64,000 bases of DNA, taken from contig NC_065895.1 in the NCBI RefSeq assembly GCF_905147045.1, positions 10,607,001 to 10,671,000 on the forward strand, written 5' to 3'. Numbering within the stretch: position 1 is the first letter of the stretch; every line of letters begins with the position of its first letter. The translations under genes and the position numbers were made by a program. The DNA is from Nymphalis io (taxonomy: Eukaryota > Arthropoda > Insecta > Lepidoptera > Nymphalidae). Under the pieces are notes generated by a model. The model was given only the letters and a program-made list of their open reading frames with translations, was not told the DNA's origin and made no database searches. Positions 54,834 through 64,000 of this stretch are shown piece after piece.

Positions 54834-57799
54834 TCAGCCTTTTGCCGTCCACTGCTGGACGAAAGCCTCCCCCATAGAACGCCAACCATCCCGATCTTGG
54901 GCAGTCCGCATTCATCCCGAACGTGCCACCTTTTTTAAATCGTCGGCCCATCTTGTCACAGGGCGTCCTACACTACGTTTGCCTAAGCGTGGTCTCCACT
55001 CCAACACGTGTCGGCTCCATCGGCCATCAATGCGCCTGGAGACATGACCAGCCCACTTCCACTTCAGCGAGCTAATTCTAAGCGCGATGTCGGTGACTTT
55101 AGTTCTCTGGCGAATGTCCTCATTTCGGATTCTATCTGCCAGAGAAACCCCAAGCATCGCGCGTTCCATTGCTCGCTGAGCGACCCTAAATTGGTGGACC
55201 AGTCCTACGGTAAGTATCCACGTTTCGGCACCGTAAGTCATTACAGGTAGGACGCACTGATTGAAGACCCTGGTCTTAAGCGACTGTGGGTCGACGATTC
55301 AAAAATATGACGTAACCTCCCGAATGCCGCCCAGCCCAAACGTATTCTTCTTTTAGCCTCCTTCTCAAAGTTGTGCCCGCCAAGTTGTATAGTTTGGCCC
55401 AGGTAGATATATTCCTGCACAACTTCAAGTGGAGAGCCATTTACGACCACTGGTCTCGGGGATACATGACGGTTTGCCATAATTTTGGTCTTTTCAATGT
55501 TCATCCCGAGACCTACTTGTCTTGAAGAATCGCTCAGGCTGTTTAGCATCTCTTCCAAATCCTGCAGAGTCTCCGCCATGATGACAATGTCGTCGGCAAA
55601 TCGCAGATGTGTAATGTGTTGGCCATTTATATTAATGCCGCGTCCGTTCCAATCGAGCGTCTTGAAGACGTCCTCCAATGCATTGGTAAAGAGTTTCGGT
55701 GATATTACATCTCCCTGTCTTACCCCGCGATGCAATTGGATTGGTCTTGTGCTCTGATCTTGTACTTGGACGGTCATGGTTGCGGCTTCGTACAAACACT
55801 TTACCACCTGGACATACCGACAGTCAATTAGGCATCTCTGCATGGATTCCAGAACAGCCCAGGTCTCGATGGTATCGAAGGCTTTTTCGTAGTCCACAAA
55901 CGCTAGGCATAGAGGCTGATTATATTCCTCGGTCTTCTGTATTATTTGCCTTAGTGTGTGTATGTGGTCTACGGTACTGAAGCCTTTTCGAAACCCAGCC
56001 TGTTCCACGGGTTGGAAGTCATAGAATTTTCGGGCAAGACGATTCGTGATTTCCCTCGAAAACAATTTGTAAACATGGCTTAAAAGTGAAATGGGGCGGT
56101 AGTTTTTCAGAAGAGCTTTATCGCCCTTCTTGAAAAACAGCACCACCACACTTCTGCTCCATGTCTTCGGTGTTATACCATTGTGGAGGACGGAATTAAA
56201 GATGTTAGCCAGCTCTCTCAGAACTGGTGTGCCTCCTGCTTTGAGAAGCTCTGAGGTAATTCCGTCATCTCCTGGAGCCTTGTTGTTTCCAAGTTGCCCG
56301 AGAGCAATCCTAATCTCGCTCAAATCGATGTCGGGAAGATCGTCTGATAGATGGCGTGTTAGTCTGGCTCGTGGGTCATCCGCACTGTGGGACTCAGGTG
56401 GAGGTACTCGTGATAAGTATAAATCGCCATAGTACTTTTCAACTTCAGCTAGAATCTCTGGTTTTGAGGTGACGGTTGTGCCTTGTATGGTTCTGAGTTT
56501 TGTCAGGTGACAACAGGAGGTATGTGACTTTGCAAAAACCTTTGATCCCCTATTGAGTGCTATAGCATCTTCAATATTCCGGGTATTCGCTCGTCTTGTG
56601 TCACGCCTTATTAGTTTTTTAACCTTCCTGTTAAGTGCCTGACACTCAGATGGCGTCATGTTCTGCTGTTCTCGTATCTTCGTCATCTCGTTCAGAGTTT
56701 CGCCTGAGAGCTTCGACTTACGTCCATTGCTCTTTTGTCGAAAGTAATTCTGGCCTACCTCGCGGATGACACGCACCAGACCATTGGTGGCGTCGTCAAT
56801 GCCCTGCCTGGTTTCCAACATGGCAAATCGGTTCTGTAGTGCCAGCTGGAAGCTTTCGCAACCAGCTTCGACCTGAGGCAGAGTTGGTCTAAGAGTCGAC
56901 TTCATTAACCGCGATCGTTCTATTTTAGTGTTAATATTCAGGGTGCCTCTTACCAGCTGGTGATCACTTCCAGTGTTTACCCTGTTGATCACGGAGACAT
57001 CCCTAAATATTTGGCGCTTATTGGATAAAATGAAGTCGATCTCATTCATCGCTATGTTATCGGGGCTTCGCCAGGTCCACTTCCTTTGGGGCTTTTTCTG
57101 GAAAAATGAATTCATCAGAAATAATCTCTGAGCCTCGAGGAAGTTTACCAGCATTTGTCCCCGATGATTTCTGCGCCCATAGCCGAATTTTCCTACCCTC
57201 GATTCACCATCTTCTTGTACTCCCACTTTGGCATTGAAGTCACCCATAACAATTGTGTAGAAGGTATTGGTACGAGACATAGCTTTCACTATGTCTTCGT
57301 ACATGGCTTCGACCTCTTCGTCAGTGTATGTAGACGTTGGGGCATACACTTGTATAACCTTCAAGGCGTACCTCTCGGTTATCTTTAAGACAAGGTATGC
57401 CACCCTCGCCGACACACTGCCAACCTCCACGACATTGCATCTGAGTGACTTGTGGATCAAAAAGCCGACGCCACCTTGGGATGGTTGGTGTCCTTCTCGG
57501 AAGTAGAGTAAGTGACCGGCATCTAGTGTCATCGTGTCCTCGCCCTGTCTTCGGACTTCTGATAGACCTACTATATCCCAGTTAATACGACTTAACTCTA
57601 CTTCCAATTCTGTCAGATGTTCGTCCAGCCGCAGAGAGCGTCCATTATACGTGGCCAGAAACAGTCGCCGTTTGTGGTACCCTGCCGTAGCCCGGGGATT
57701 CTTAGCACCCCCCATCGCACCGTTACCATGGCCGGTACCGTGGCCAGGAATAGTGTGATTACCGGGAATTGGGGGCCGTGAATTTTTGTCGTCGCTCAT
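54834..57799 (-). pseudogene. RTE endonuclease-reverse transcriptase, one frameshift and one nonsense codon
   Basis: From the ATG at 57799 an open frame of 852 codons runs to 55241. APE endonuclease motifs are ATYNGRS (49-55), GLSEVRRQ (78-85), YAPTS (152-156), MGDFNAK (185-191), NEIDFILS (252-259) and TGSDHQLV (276-283). Reverse transcriptase motifs are KAPGDDGI (507-514), RPISLLSH (568-575), AGFRKGFS (601-608), motif A FVDYEKAFD (634-642), motif B RGVRQGD (691-697), motif C FADD (734-737) and YLGQ (799-802). All catalytic residues expected for both enzymes are present. One base is missing near 55276 (codons 841-843) compared with the copies at 39 and 43 kb. The C-terminal region continues in another frame (MTYGAETW, LKWKWAGHVSRR). 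It meets TGA at 54912-54914, where those copies have tryptophan. The original end is the TGA at 54834-54836. Confidence 0.93.
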
Positions 57800-57873
57800 A
57801 GGGGGGTTTTTGCCTTAGTCACCACGCTTGGCAGGCGGGTTGGTGACCGCAGTGGCTGGAAATCTTTCACTAA

Positions 57874-57893
57874 TAGCGCTGCTGCCCGCTATC
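57874..57893. other. Self-complementary block in the RTE leader
   Basis: ATAGCG and CGCTAT flank the CTGCTGCC core. The flanks differ in sequence from those in the copies at 860 and 30.4 kb but still pair. Confidence 0.6.
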
Positions 57894-58039
57894 AGGATTT
57901 GCATTTTCGGATTCCAGCATTTGTGTGGTTATACCGCCACGATTTCGGTCGCCAGAGCCTCGTTCGTTGATTAGCAGGATGTACCACGAGCAGGTGAGGT
58001 TGACGGTAGAGAGCCTAGGTTGTTATCGGCTCCCCTTAA

Positions 58040-58137
58040 ATTTCTTACAATGCCAATGTCTAAGGGCGTTTGGTGACCACTTACCATCAGGTGGCCCATA
58101 TGCTCGTCCACCTTCCTATTCTATAAAAAAAAAAAAA
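58040..58137 (+). repeat. SINE M, right part of the copy split by RTE
   Basis: It continues from the duplicated ATTTCTTACAAT through 'gccaatgtctaagggcgtttggtgacc' to CTATAAAAAAAAAAAA. Together with 54699-54822 it rebuilds one contiguous SINE M after removal of the RTE and one copy of the duplication. Confidence 0.9.
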
Positions 58138-58306
58138 CCGACACGACAGGAAAGAGATCAGACGCAGGACCAACGTCTTTACGTATTTCCAACTTCCAAA
58201 TCTCCGGGCGATTACTGAGGCTTTTCGATACCAAAAACATTTTTATGGCCTGACCTGAAATTTAAACTCAGGAACTTGGGATTTAGGCAACAAACAAGGC
58301 AGTCGA
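58138..58306 (-). repeat. SINE G fragment abutting SINE M
   Basis: Minus-strand SINE G 5' half ('cgacacgacaggaaag' to 'acaaggcagtcgag'). It starts exactly at the end of the SINE M A tail, which suggests that SINE M inserted into or beside an older SINE G. Confidence 0.6.
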
Positions 58307-58649
58307 GCAGAAATAAAGTACAAAATAAAAATGTACATATTGGCACTGAAAAAAAAAACATAGTTCAGTGCCACCAGTAGTGACGTTGACGAACATAATT
58401 AGATTAACTCAACGCGACCGAGCAAGCGACAAAGCGTTCGAACCTTTACGGAGACAATCGGATTACGTCCGCAGATTTGAACAGTGACCCCGTTTCACCT
58501 GTAACCTGTAACCTAACGACATGACACACGTAACATATTAACAATAGACTATAAAGTTCATTATTATACCGCGTATCTAATTATATATTGTTTGAGGAAA
58601 ACATATTATATGAATCAATATTCGACACCTTGTTTTAAATGCAATCCAT
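58307..58649. other. Spacer, GC-richer in part
   Basis: About 340 bases. A 9-bp inverted repeat (GGCACTGAA/TTCAGTGCC) lies near 58342-58373. A GC-richer part at 58380-58525 has no recognised identity. Confidence 0.4.
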
Positions 58650-58905
58650 TTATTAGAACGCGTCAATGTTAAGCGATGATCGAAGATTCAGGCAGGCAAG
58701 GATCCTAGGCTTACCTATAAGCACCACTGAATTTTCCTGGGCTTAATTTGTAATTATAATTCATCTCGTGCTTTATGGTGTAGGAAAACATCGTTAGGAA
58801 CCCTGCATGTGTCTAATTTCACTGAAATTCTGCCACATGTGTATTCCACAGCGTCCTCAAAAAGGAGAGGAGGCCTTAGCTTAGCGTGGTACATTCATAA
58901 GGTGT
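58650..58905 (+). repeat. SINE S with rearranged B-box region
   Basis: A plus-strand copy whose head ('aacgcgtcaatgttaagcgatgatcg') lacks a clean B box, then a good body. It has lost about 50 bases around 'cagcgtcctcaaaaagg' and ends in a 'gttacgtta' repeat. Confidence 0.65.
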
Positions 58906-59162
58906 TACGTTATGTTACGTAATTTGTATTAACAATTGATAAGCGTGTACAATTATTTATCTATCACCAAGCCTACAAAGGTTGCTTAGTAACTAATCTA
59001 AAGGATTTAAGGGACTTATATTCGAAACAAAATACGTAGATTAACTAATCCCTAAACAACTTTTATAGATTTGTATTTATTTTTTTATTTATTTATACCC
59101 ACAAAATAATAATATTTATTTTTATTCTTACCACCCATAAGCCTTGTCAGCTTATTTGGATA

Positions 59163-59320
59163 CTGAAATTTATCTTAAATTCATCTCGTGTTTGGCGGTT
59201 AAGGTAAACATCGCGAGAAAAGCTGTACGTGTCTAAGTTCACTGAAATTCTGTCTCATGTGTATCTACCAACCCACATTGGAGATACTTGATGGAATAAG
59301 CTCTAAGCCGTCTACCCGGG
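59163..59320 (+). repeat. SINE S, head-less fragment
   Basis: Plus-strand 3' body ('aattcatctcgtgtttggcgg' to 'aataagctctaagccgtc'), followed by a short GA run (59323-59336). Confidence 0.6.
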
Positions 59321-59401
59321 AGAGAGAGAGAGAGAAATCATTTATATTTCTTTTCTCTTTTCTACTTTCACAATATCAATTGCATTACGGTCTTATAAGT
59401 A

Positions 59402-59433
59402 TTAGGTCCTTACATATGAAATTCGCGTTTTGT
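59402..59433 (+). repeat. mariner left terminal inverted repeat
   Basis: It starts TTAGGTCCTTACATATGAAA and is matched by the right end except at the 24th base (C here, A there). This is the transposase binding site in mariner elements. Confidence 0.93.
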
Positions 59434-59475
59434 ACGGGAGGAATATAGTAAATTTTTTTTGTAAAATATATTTAA

Positions 59476-60386
59476 TTAATTAAAGTATGCACCGTTGTTA
59501 TCTATGCACTTTTGCCATCTCATAGATAGTTCATTGATCCCTTTACTAAAAAAAACCATGGGGGCGAGAATCAACAAACTCTTTGAAGGTGGTTTGGACT
59601 GCCGCATCGGAGTTGAATTTTTTTCCTTGTAAGAAGTTGTCCAAATTCCGGAAAAAATGGTAATCTGTTGGAGCAAGGTCCGGGGAGTCCGGTGGATGTC
59701 GCAGACTTTCCAATTGTAGCTCATCTAACTTAGTGGTTGTTTGTTGTACAGTGTGTGGTCTTGCGTTGTCGTGAAGCAGCAGTGGCCTAGAGCGATTGAC
59801 CAATCTCGGTTGTTTAGTAGCTAGTTCTTCCTTCATGGTTTGCAGTTGCTGACAATAGATATCTGCCGTAATCGTTTGGCCAAATTTTAGAAAGCTGTAG
59901 TGAATGACACTGGCGTTAGTCCAGCAAACACTCACAAGTAACTTTTTCTGAGTCAATTTTCGTTTAGGGCAGGATTTGGCTAGATCTCCAGGGTCCAGCC
60001 ATTGCGACGAGCGCTTCCGATTATCGTACAGTATCCATTTTTCATATTAATGTAGTAATGATTCGATTTAAAATGCCTTCATTATTGTGTCGGTTGAGCA
60101 AAGTAACACAGCAGTCGATGCGTGTTCGCAAGTTCGATTCACTCAATTCATGAGGTACCAATCGCTCAAGTTTTTTTACTTTCCCGATTTGTTTCAAGTA
60201 GATTAATACAGTTTTATCACTTACCCCGAAGTCTGCAGCTATCTCTGAGGTGCTTTGCGATTGATCCGCTTCCACAGTAGCCTTTAATTCTTCATTTTCC
60301 ACTTTGGTCTCCGGCCTTCCACGGGGTTGGTTCTGATTTCCAGAACGAAAACGTTGAAACCAAAAACGTACCCTCTTTTGCGACAC
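59476..60386 (-). pseudogene. mariner transposase, two frameshifts and a changed catalytic residue
   Basis: The minus-strand coding sequence lies in three frames. The first (60386-60042) has the DNA-binding part: a basic RGRP stretch, then STSEIAADFGVSDKTVLIYL (helix-turn-helix). It shifts near 60045. The second holds YEKWILYDN, QWLDPGD, KRKLTQKK, HDNARPH and SPDLAPTDYHFF. The second and third catalytic aspartates are separated by 34 residues, the mariner DD34D signature. The residue before EKW is normally aspartate, the first catalytic one, and reads TAT (tyrosine) here. A run of eight T (near 59550 on the coding strand) shifts the frame again before the normal end INELSMRWQKCIDNNGAYFN. About 40 N-terminal residues of a typical 345-residue enzyme are degraded. 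It is inactive. Confidence 0.9.
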
Positions 60387-60634
60387 CAGCGCGACACCAG
60401 CGCCTTACACATCATTAATCCTTCACGGTGTCACAGTAGAACTCGTACTCGTAAATATACCGATATTTATGTTTTCCATTGTGCAGTAATAAGCGACGCC
60501 AAAAAAAAATGAAAAAAAAAAACAAATGCATGACTGTTTTCAAAATTCAAATGTACCAGCTAAATGAATTTATAAATTTAAATTTGGAATTCTTAACCAA
60601 AGAGGAGATATTACAGATCAAAGTGGTCTGTACG

Positions 60635-60666
60635 ACAAAACGCTAATTTCATATGTAAGGACCTAA
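60635..60666 (-). repeat. mariner right terminal inverted repeat
   Basis: The reverse complement of this end reads TTAGGTCCTTACATATGAAA, then TTAGCG. The TA that follows is the target duplication. Confidence 0.93.
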
Positions 60667-60708
60667 TATAACTAGAACTACTTTGGCATTTGACATCCAA
60701 GCTAATTT

Positions 60709-60870
60709 TATAAACGAGAAAATGAATTTGTTCATTTCATTGTTTATTACGCTTTCACGTTTGAACTACTCAAGCGATTATGACGCACTTACATTGCCTA
60801 CACTTTCGGGAGGATAAACTGTGTAGTTAACTGAATCCTCCCTCTCAAAAGTGGGCAAAGCCGCTAGCAG
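60709..60870 (+). repeat. Repeat H copy
   Basis: A diverged copy from 'ataaacgagaaaatgaatttg' through 'tttattacgctttcacgtttgaactactcaagcg' to GGGCAAAGCCGCTAGCAGG, in the order of the other H copies. Confidence 0.5.
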
Positions 60871-60932
60871 GAACAATTATAAAGAAATAATTATACTAGC
60901 ACTGGTATACAATTTTGTTGACGTTGTTTTTG

Positions 60933-60933
<1 letters not shown>

Positions 60934-60980
<47 letters not shown>
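60934..60980. repeat. (AT)n microsatellite
   Basis: Forty-seven bases of uninterrupted AT dinucleotides. Confidence 0.95.
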
Positions 60981-60983
<3 letters not shown>

Positions 60984-61321
60984 TTAATATCAAAAACAAA
61001 AACATATCAGGTATGTAAGTTTCACATACATAACATAGTTACAGACACAATGTAAAATTTAATAACTGAGTAAAGGAAATTTTAAGCAGATATGTAAAGT
61101 GGGCCAAACTCTATAGCAATTATAAAGAGGCCTAGCTACAGGTAAATTTTCCGAGCAGGGAAAGTCGAGCCAAGTTATACACATATTCACTTCCTTTGTT
61201 ATACTTGTGTATAAAGTAAATATGTATTGTCACTAATACCCCTTAGGTGAAGTTTTCTCTGGTTTTTTTTCTCGGAATCACATAAAAACTTATCAGATCG
61301 ATAATAATATGACGATGATGT
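60981..61321. other. AT-rich spacer, nothing recognised
   Basis: About 340 bases without features. Confidence 0.4.
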
Positions 61322-61503
61322 TTTCCTGACAGATTTTGGCCACGGTGGCCCTCGAGGGAGAAAACTGAACTGCACATGATATATTAGCATACAAGTATAT
61401 GCGCAAACACTTTTAATTTGCGCTTTCCGAGGCAAAGGAACAGTTCTGTTTACAAAAAACACCAACTTCCAGTTTGGTAGCAGACTACTGATATTTTCTC
61501 GTC
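61322..61503 (-). repeat. SINE G, old fragment
   Basis: Minus-strand copy with large internal deletions ('cctgacagattttggccacggtggcc', 'gcgcaaacacttttaa', 'ccaacttccagtttggtagcag'). Confidence 0.5.
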
Positions 61504-62598
61504 ATAAATAAAACAATAATTTAGTACTGACCATATCTGGACCTATCATTTCATTTTCAGTTTCATAAACTACTAATATTTAAATATGATTATTGTCGTT
61601 TGTACTTTGCAATTCGGATAATAGTTTAGACACTTATATTAAAACATATTTGAACAAAAGGTAGCAAAATAAATGTGGGACTTATGTCAATATGTATGCA
61701 TCGTGTGGGTAGATTGCTTTGCTTGATATTGATTGTATAAAATATGTTTCTGTATGATAATTTTAATAAATGTTTTTATATAAAATCATAGGTAATATAA
61801 AATTTCTACAAGTGCAAATTGGAAATAGTTTCTGCAATAATAATATGAAAATTTTTCATAAATAGAAACTTTATTCAAATTTTTAAAAGTTTTGAAACTG
61901 AAATTTTAAAGTTATTTATTTTTATATTTAATTTACGGTTTAAACTCTAAAAGAAAAACATTCGAAACTCGCTTGCGATTTAGTTCAATCTCAGTTAAAC
62001 TTTCTCATTTTAATTTATATTTTCTTTATTTGAATTTACTAAAAATACGGACCTAAATAAAAACTTTTCGATTTAATAAACGGTGTGGTGTATTTCTATC
62101 TGTTCATCGTAAAGTTACCATTATCTTAATAGATTAAGGAATAACTGCATAAATACGTATTTAAGTGTCATAATCAATCAAAATAAAAAGTATATATATA
62201 CTTTATTCAAATTGGCTCGTACTAGCACTTTTAAATCGTTATTTTTCATAATTATATTAAATATAAAGCTAATGTTAATTTATAAATTAATATACCATAC
62301 AATAATATATTAGTGGTTACTATTATTTACTAATTTAATCATTTAAACATAAGCAATTAAATTACCTGACTGAAAGTCAATTAATATTATCTCCAACCTT
62401 TTTTATCACCTCTGTACTTTACCCGAAAAAGGATTTATTGACTTTGCGGAGTAGAAAACTAGTTGTTATACACATATAGATAGTGTGTGTACTCTTTCTA
62501 TTTATCTAGTACTTACTAACAAATAACTATTAATTTAACTGTCTAAGGTTAGGTAAGATGCGTCCTGCCTCTTATAATGACTTCGTAATTCAAAGTAC
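61504..62598. other. Long AT-rich stretch, nothing recognised
   Basis: About 1.1 kb with no nameable element. Confidence 0.4.
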
Positions 62599-62632
62599 CC
62601 CGTTAGTATAGTAGCTAATTTGCGCAGTTTCA
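62599..62632 (+). repeat. tRNA-Asp-like 5' half, probable SINE relic
   Basis: CCCCGTTAGTATAGTAGCTAA resembles the start of eukaryotic tRNA-Asp (CCTCGTTAGTATAGTGG), including the A box. The anticodon and B-box halves are absent, so it is not a functional tRNA. A scrap of an otherwise unseen tRNA-derived SINE is the likely explanation. Confidence 0.35.
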
Positions 62633-62871
62633 GATTTTATTATTATATTTAGTTATTGCCGAACAATCAAATAAAAATTTTAGGTAAGTATTTCTGTTCA
62701 GAAATAGCAGCCCAGCGTTTCAAAGTTAGTAAAACTAAACTCATAAAAAATAACTAATTAAATTAATTCATTTCGTGCTTAGAAAAGTATTCAAAGTTGT
62801 AAATTTATTTTTTACACAATCTTAACTAAATAAAAAAAAAATCCGATAAGAGAAGTTTTTCATCTATCGAA
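62633..62871. other. AT-rich spacer
   Basis: No recognisable features. Confidence 0.4.
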
Positions 62872-62935
62872 TCATCACAATAAGGGAATAGAGAGTACAC
62901 ATGTGTTTGCGTACACACTATTACAATACACATAT
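62872..62935 (+). repeat. SINE G scrap
   Basis: Contains 'aagggaatagagagtacacatgtgtttgcgtacacac', from the SINE G interior. Confidence 0.5.
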
Positions 62936-63208
62936 TCAATGAAGTTAGCAATTAAATAATGCCCTAACGGTTGCGTAATTAAAACGTACTACATTTGAAA
63001 TTATACATAAATATTGAATGTTGGAGGATATTCTCTGTCATGAGCTCATGAGCCGTATTTGTCACGTACAAATTTCAAGCAAGCAAATGCATATGCATTA
63101 CACAAGCTGGAAGAAACTTTCAAACAAATAAAGCTAAAATATTGGGATAAATCTACTCCATCACTATTCCGAAGTTATACATTCAAACTGTAAATATTGG
63201 TACGTTTT

Positions 63209-63528
63209 GACTGCCTCGTTGGTCTAGTGGCCTGATGTAAGGCCGCAGACCCGTAGGCCCTGCTTTCAATTCCGAGGTCGGGCCAATAAAAAGTTGGAAG
63301 TGTATACACTCCCGTACCTCGGAAAGCACGTAAAGCCTTTGGTCCTGCATCTGAACTCTATCCGGTCGTGTCAGATTGCCGACCAATCGGATTATGAGAG
63401 TTAGGGAATAGAGACTGCACCTGTGTTTGCGCACAAACTTGTGCACTATAATATGTCCTGCGCAGTTGGCTAATCTCCCTTGAGATTGGCCGCCGTGGCC
63501 GAAATTGGTCTGGAAGACATTATTATTG
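63209..63528 (+). repeat. SINE G, full length
   Basis: The best-preserved 3' half of the family. It has A box (GTTGGTCTAGTGG), B box altered (GCTTTCAATTCCG), a body with a 50-base deletion after 'ccaataaaaagttgg', and a clean end GGAAGACATTATTATT. Confidence 0.78.
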
Positions 63529-63979
63529 GTACAATAATGTTTGAATAATTTCAAAAAAAAATCGAGCCCAAATCAGATACAGTTTATGTAGAATTACATA
63601 TCATGAGCTAACTAATAAGAAGAAAAACTAATGTGAAACCCACTTAACAGAGAAACTGAATTGGACTGTATTTGAATGTAAATGCTGCCACAGTATACAG
63701 ATGGACTGGGATTTTTCATAATTTTGCTCTCCATTCAAATTAAATAAGAAAATATCATTTTGATTTTAAATTAAAAGATTGTAAATATTATACGAGATTT
63801 CTGATGTTAGTGCCAATAAGTTGTTAATTTTGATAAGAATTTATCGAGTATAAGTTACCTAATAGTGTAGTAACGTTATTATTATATAGTATTACTGTTA
63901 CTAATAAACAGCTTTAATTTAAATGCAAAAATACTACCCAAGCAGTCAATATGACAAACTGTTTATGTTATAATCTTTA
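63529..63979. other. AT-rich stretch, nothing recognised
   Basis: About 450 bases to near the window end without features. Confidence 0.4.
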
Positions 63980-64000
63980 CCTTTGGGATGGCTCTGCCAA
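63979..64000 (+). mobile_element. Possible start of another CR1-like LINE fragment
   Basis: The last 22 bases (ACCTTTGGGATGGCTCTGCC and two more) match 34832-34853 of the CR1-like LINE at all but two positions. The copy would continue outside the window. The match is short. Confidence 0.35.

Larger units (their letters stand above)
54811..58051 (-). mobile_element. Nearly full-length RTE LINE nested in SINE M (copy V)
   Basis: A minus-strand RTE of 3,217 bases (54823-58039). It is flanked by the exact 12-bp duplication ATTTCTTACAAT (54811-54822 and 58040-58051), a target inside SINE M. The 3' end is a T run (poly(A) tail of about 12 on the coding strand) that starts at the stop codon, so there is essentially no 3' untranslated region. 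The 5' leader of about 240 bases (57800-58039) contains a self-complementary block near 57874-57893 with the GCTGCTGCC core. It is the most complete element in the window. It has two coding lesions, so it was probably competent when it inserted or has decayed little since. Confidence 0.95.
59400..60668 (-). mobile_element. mariner DNA transposon, both TIRs present
   Basis: The element spans 59402-60666 (1,265 bases, the usual mariner size) between TA dinucleotides at 59400-59401 and 60667-60668. The terminal inverted repeats begin TTAGGTCCTTACATATGAAA and run for about 32 bases (59402-59433 and 60635-60666) with one mismatch. The transposase frame is antisense and broken. The termini look usable, so a source of transposase elsewhere might still move it. 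That is inference. Confidence 0.93.

Noticed and set aside
63209..63280. tRNA-like sequence with A and B boxes
   Set aside because: It is the head of SINE G followed by the SINE body, and the cloverleaf is not intact. The same holds for heads of SINEs S and V, so no functional tRNA gene is called.
1..64000. CRISPR arrays, LTR retrotransposons, rRNA genes or bacterial-type operons
   Set aside because: Looked for on both strands. I saw no regular spacer arrays, no paired long terminal repeats or gag/integrase motifs, and no rRNA-like or operon-like structure.

Overview
This is AT-rich eukaryotic nuclear DNA with almost no host coding sequence and a dense load of transposable elements in many states of decay. 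The repeat content points to a lepidopteran. It includes a long A-tailed SINE family of the type widespread in butterflies, three tRNA-derived SINE families, RTE-clade LINEs of the insect 'endonuclease-reverse transcriptase' type, CR1-like LINE tails and a mariner. A nymphalid butterfly is my best guess, but that is inference. There are no bacterial-style genes, operons, rRNA genes, functional tRNA genes or CRISPR arrays.

The only host coding sequence I can support is one internal exon at 9825-10106. It has a splice acceptor, a complete six-cysteine LDL-receptor class A (LDLa) module and a GTAAGT donor, and it is a symmetric phase 1-1 exon. If it is real, much of the window is intron or flanking DNA of an extracellular or membrane-anchored LDLa protein.

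Layout, left to right. 1-940: 5' part of an RTE LINE (minus). 1.24-2.43 kb: 3' end of a CR1-like LINE (minus). 3-9.5 kb: SINE copies in unique AT-rich DNA. 9.8-10.1 kb: LDLa exon. 14.0-16.1 kb: broken LINE of another type, ending in a CCHC zinc knuckle. 17.7-27 kb: many SINEs plus a LINE C-terminal scrap. 28.1-30.45 kb: RTE with a deleted catalytic core. 34.0-35.65 kb: a three-layer nest of one LINE split by a SINE and by a CR1-like LINE. 36.6-36.8 kb: two long hairpins. 39.4 and 43.1 kb: two near-identical 5'-truncated RTE insertions. 41.4 and 45.4 kb: two copies of an unclassified GC-rich repeat. 54.8-58.04 kb: almost full-length RTE inside a SINE. 59.4-60.67 kb: mariner with both terminal inverted repeats. 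60.7-64 kb: SINE relics.

The RTE copies explain one another. Three have exact 12-bp target-site duplications. In all four with a visible 3' end the stop codon runs straight into a short repeat or poly(A) tail. In all three with a 5' end, a GGGCAGCAGC-type loop sits between different but self-complementary flanks. The SINEs would depend on LINE machinery of this kind. No copy seen here is both full-length and undamaged. Edges of SINE and LINE copies are read by eye and are good to about 5-20 bases unless a target-site duplication is cited.
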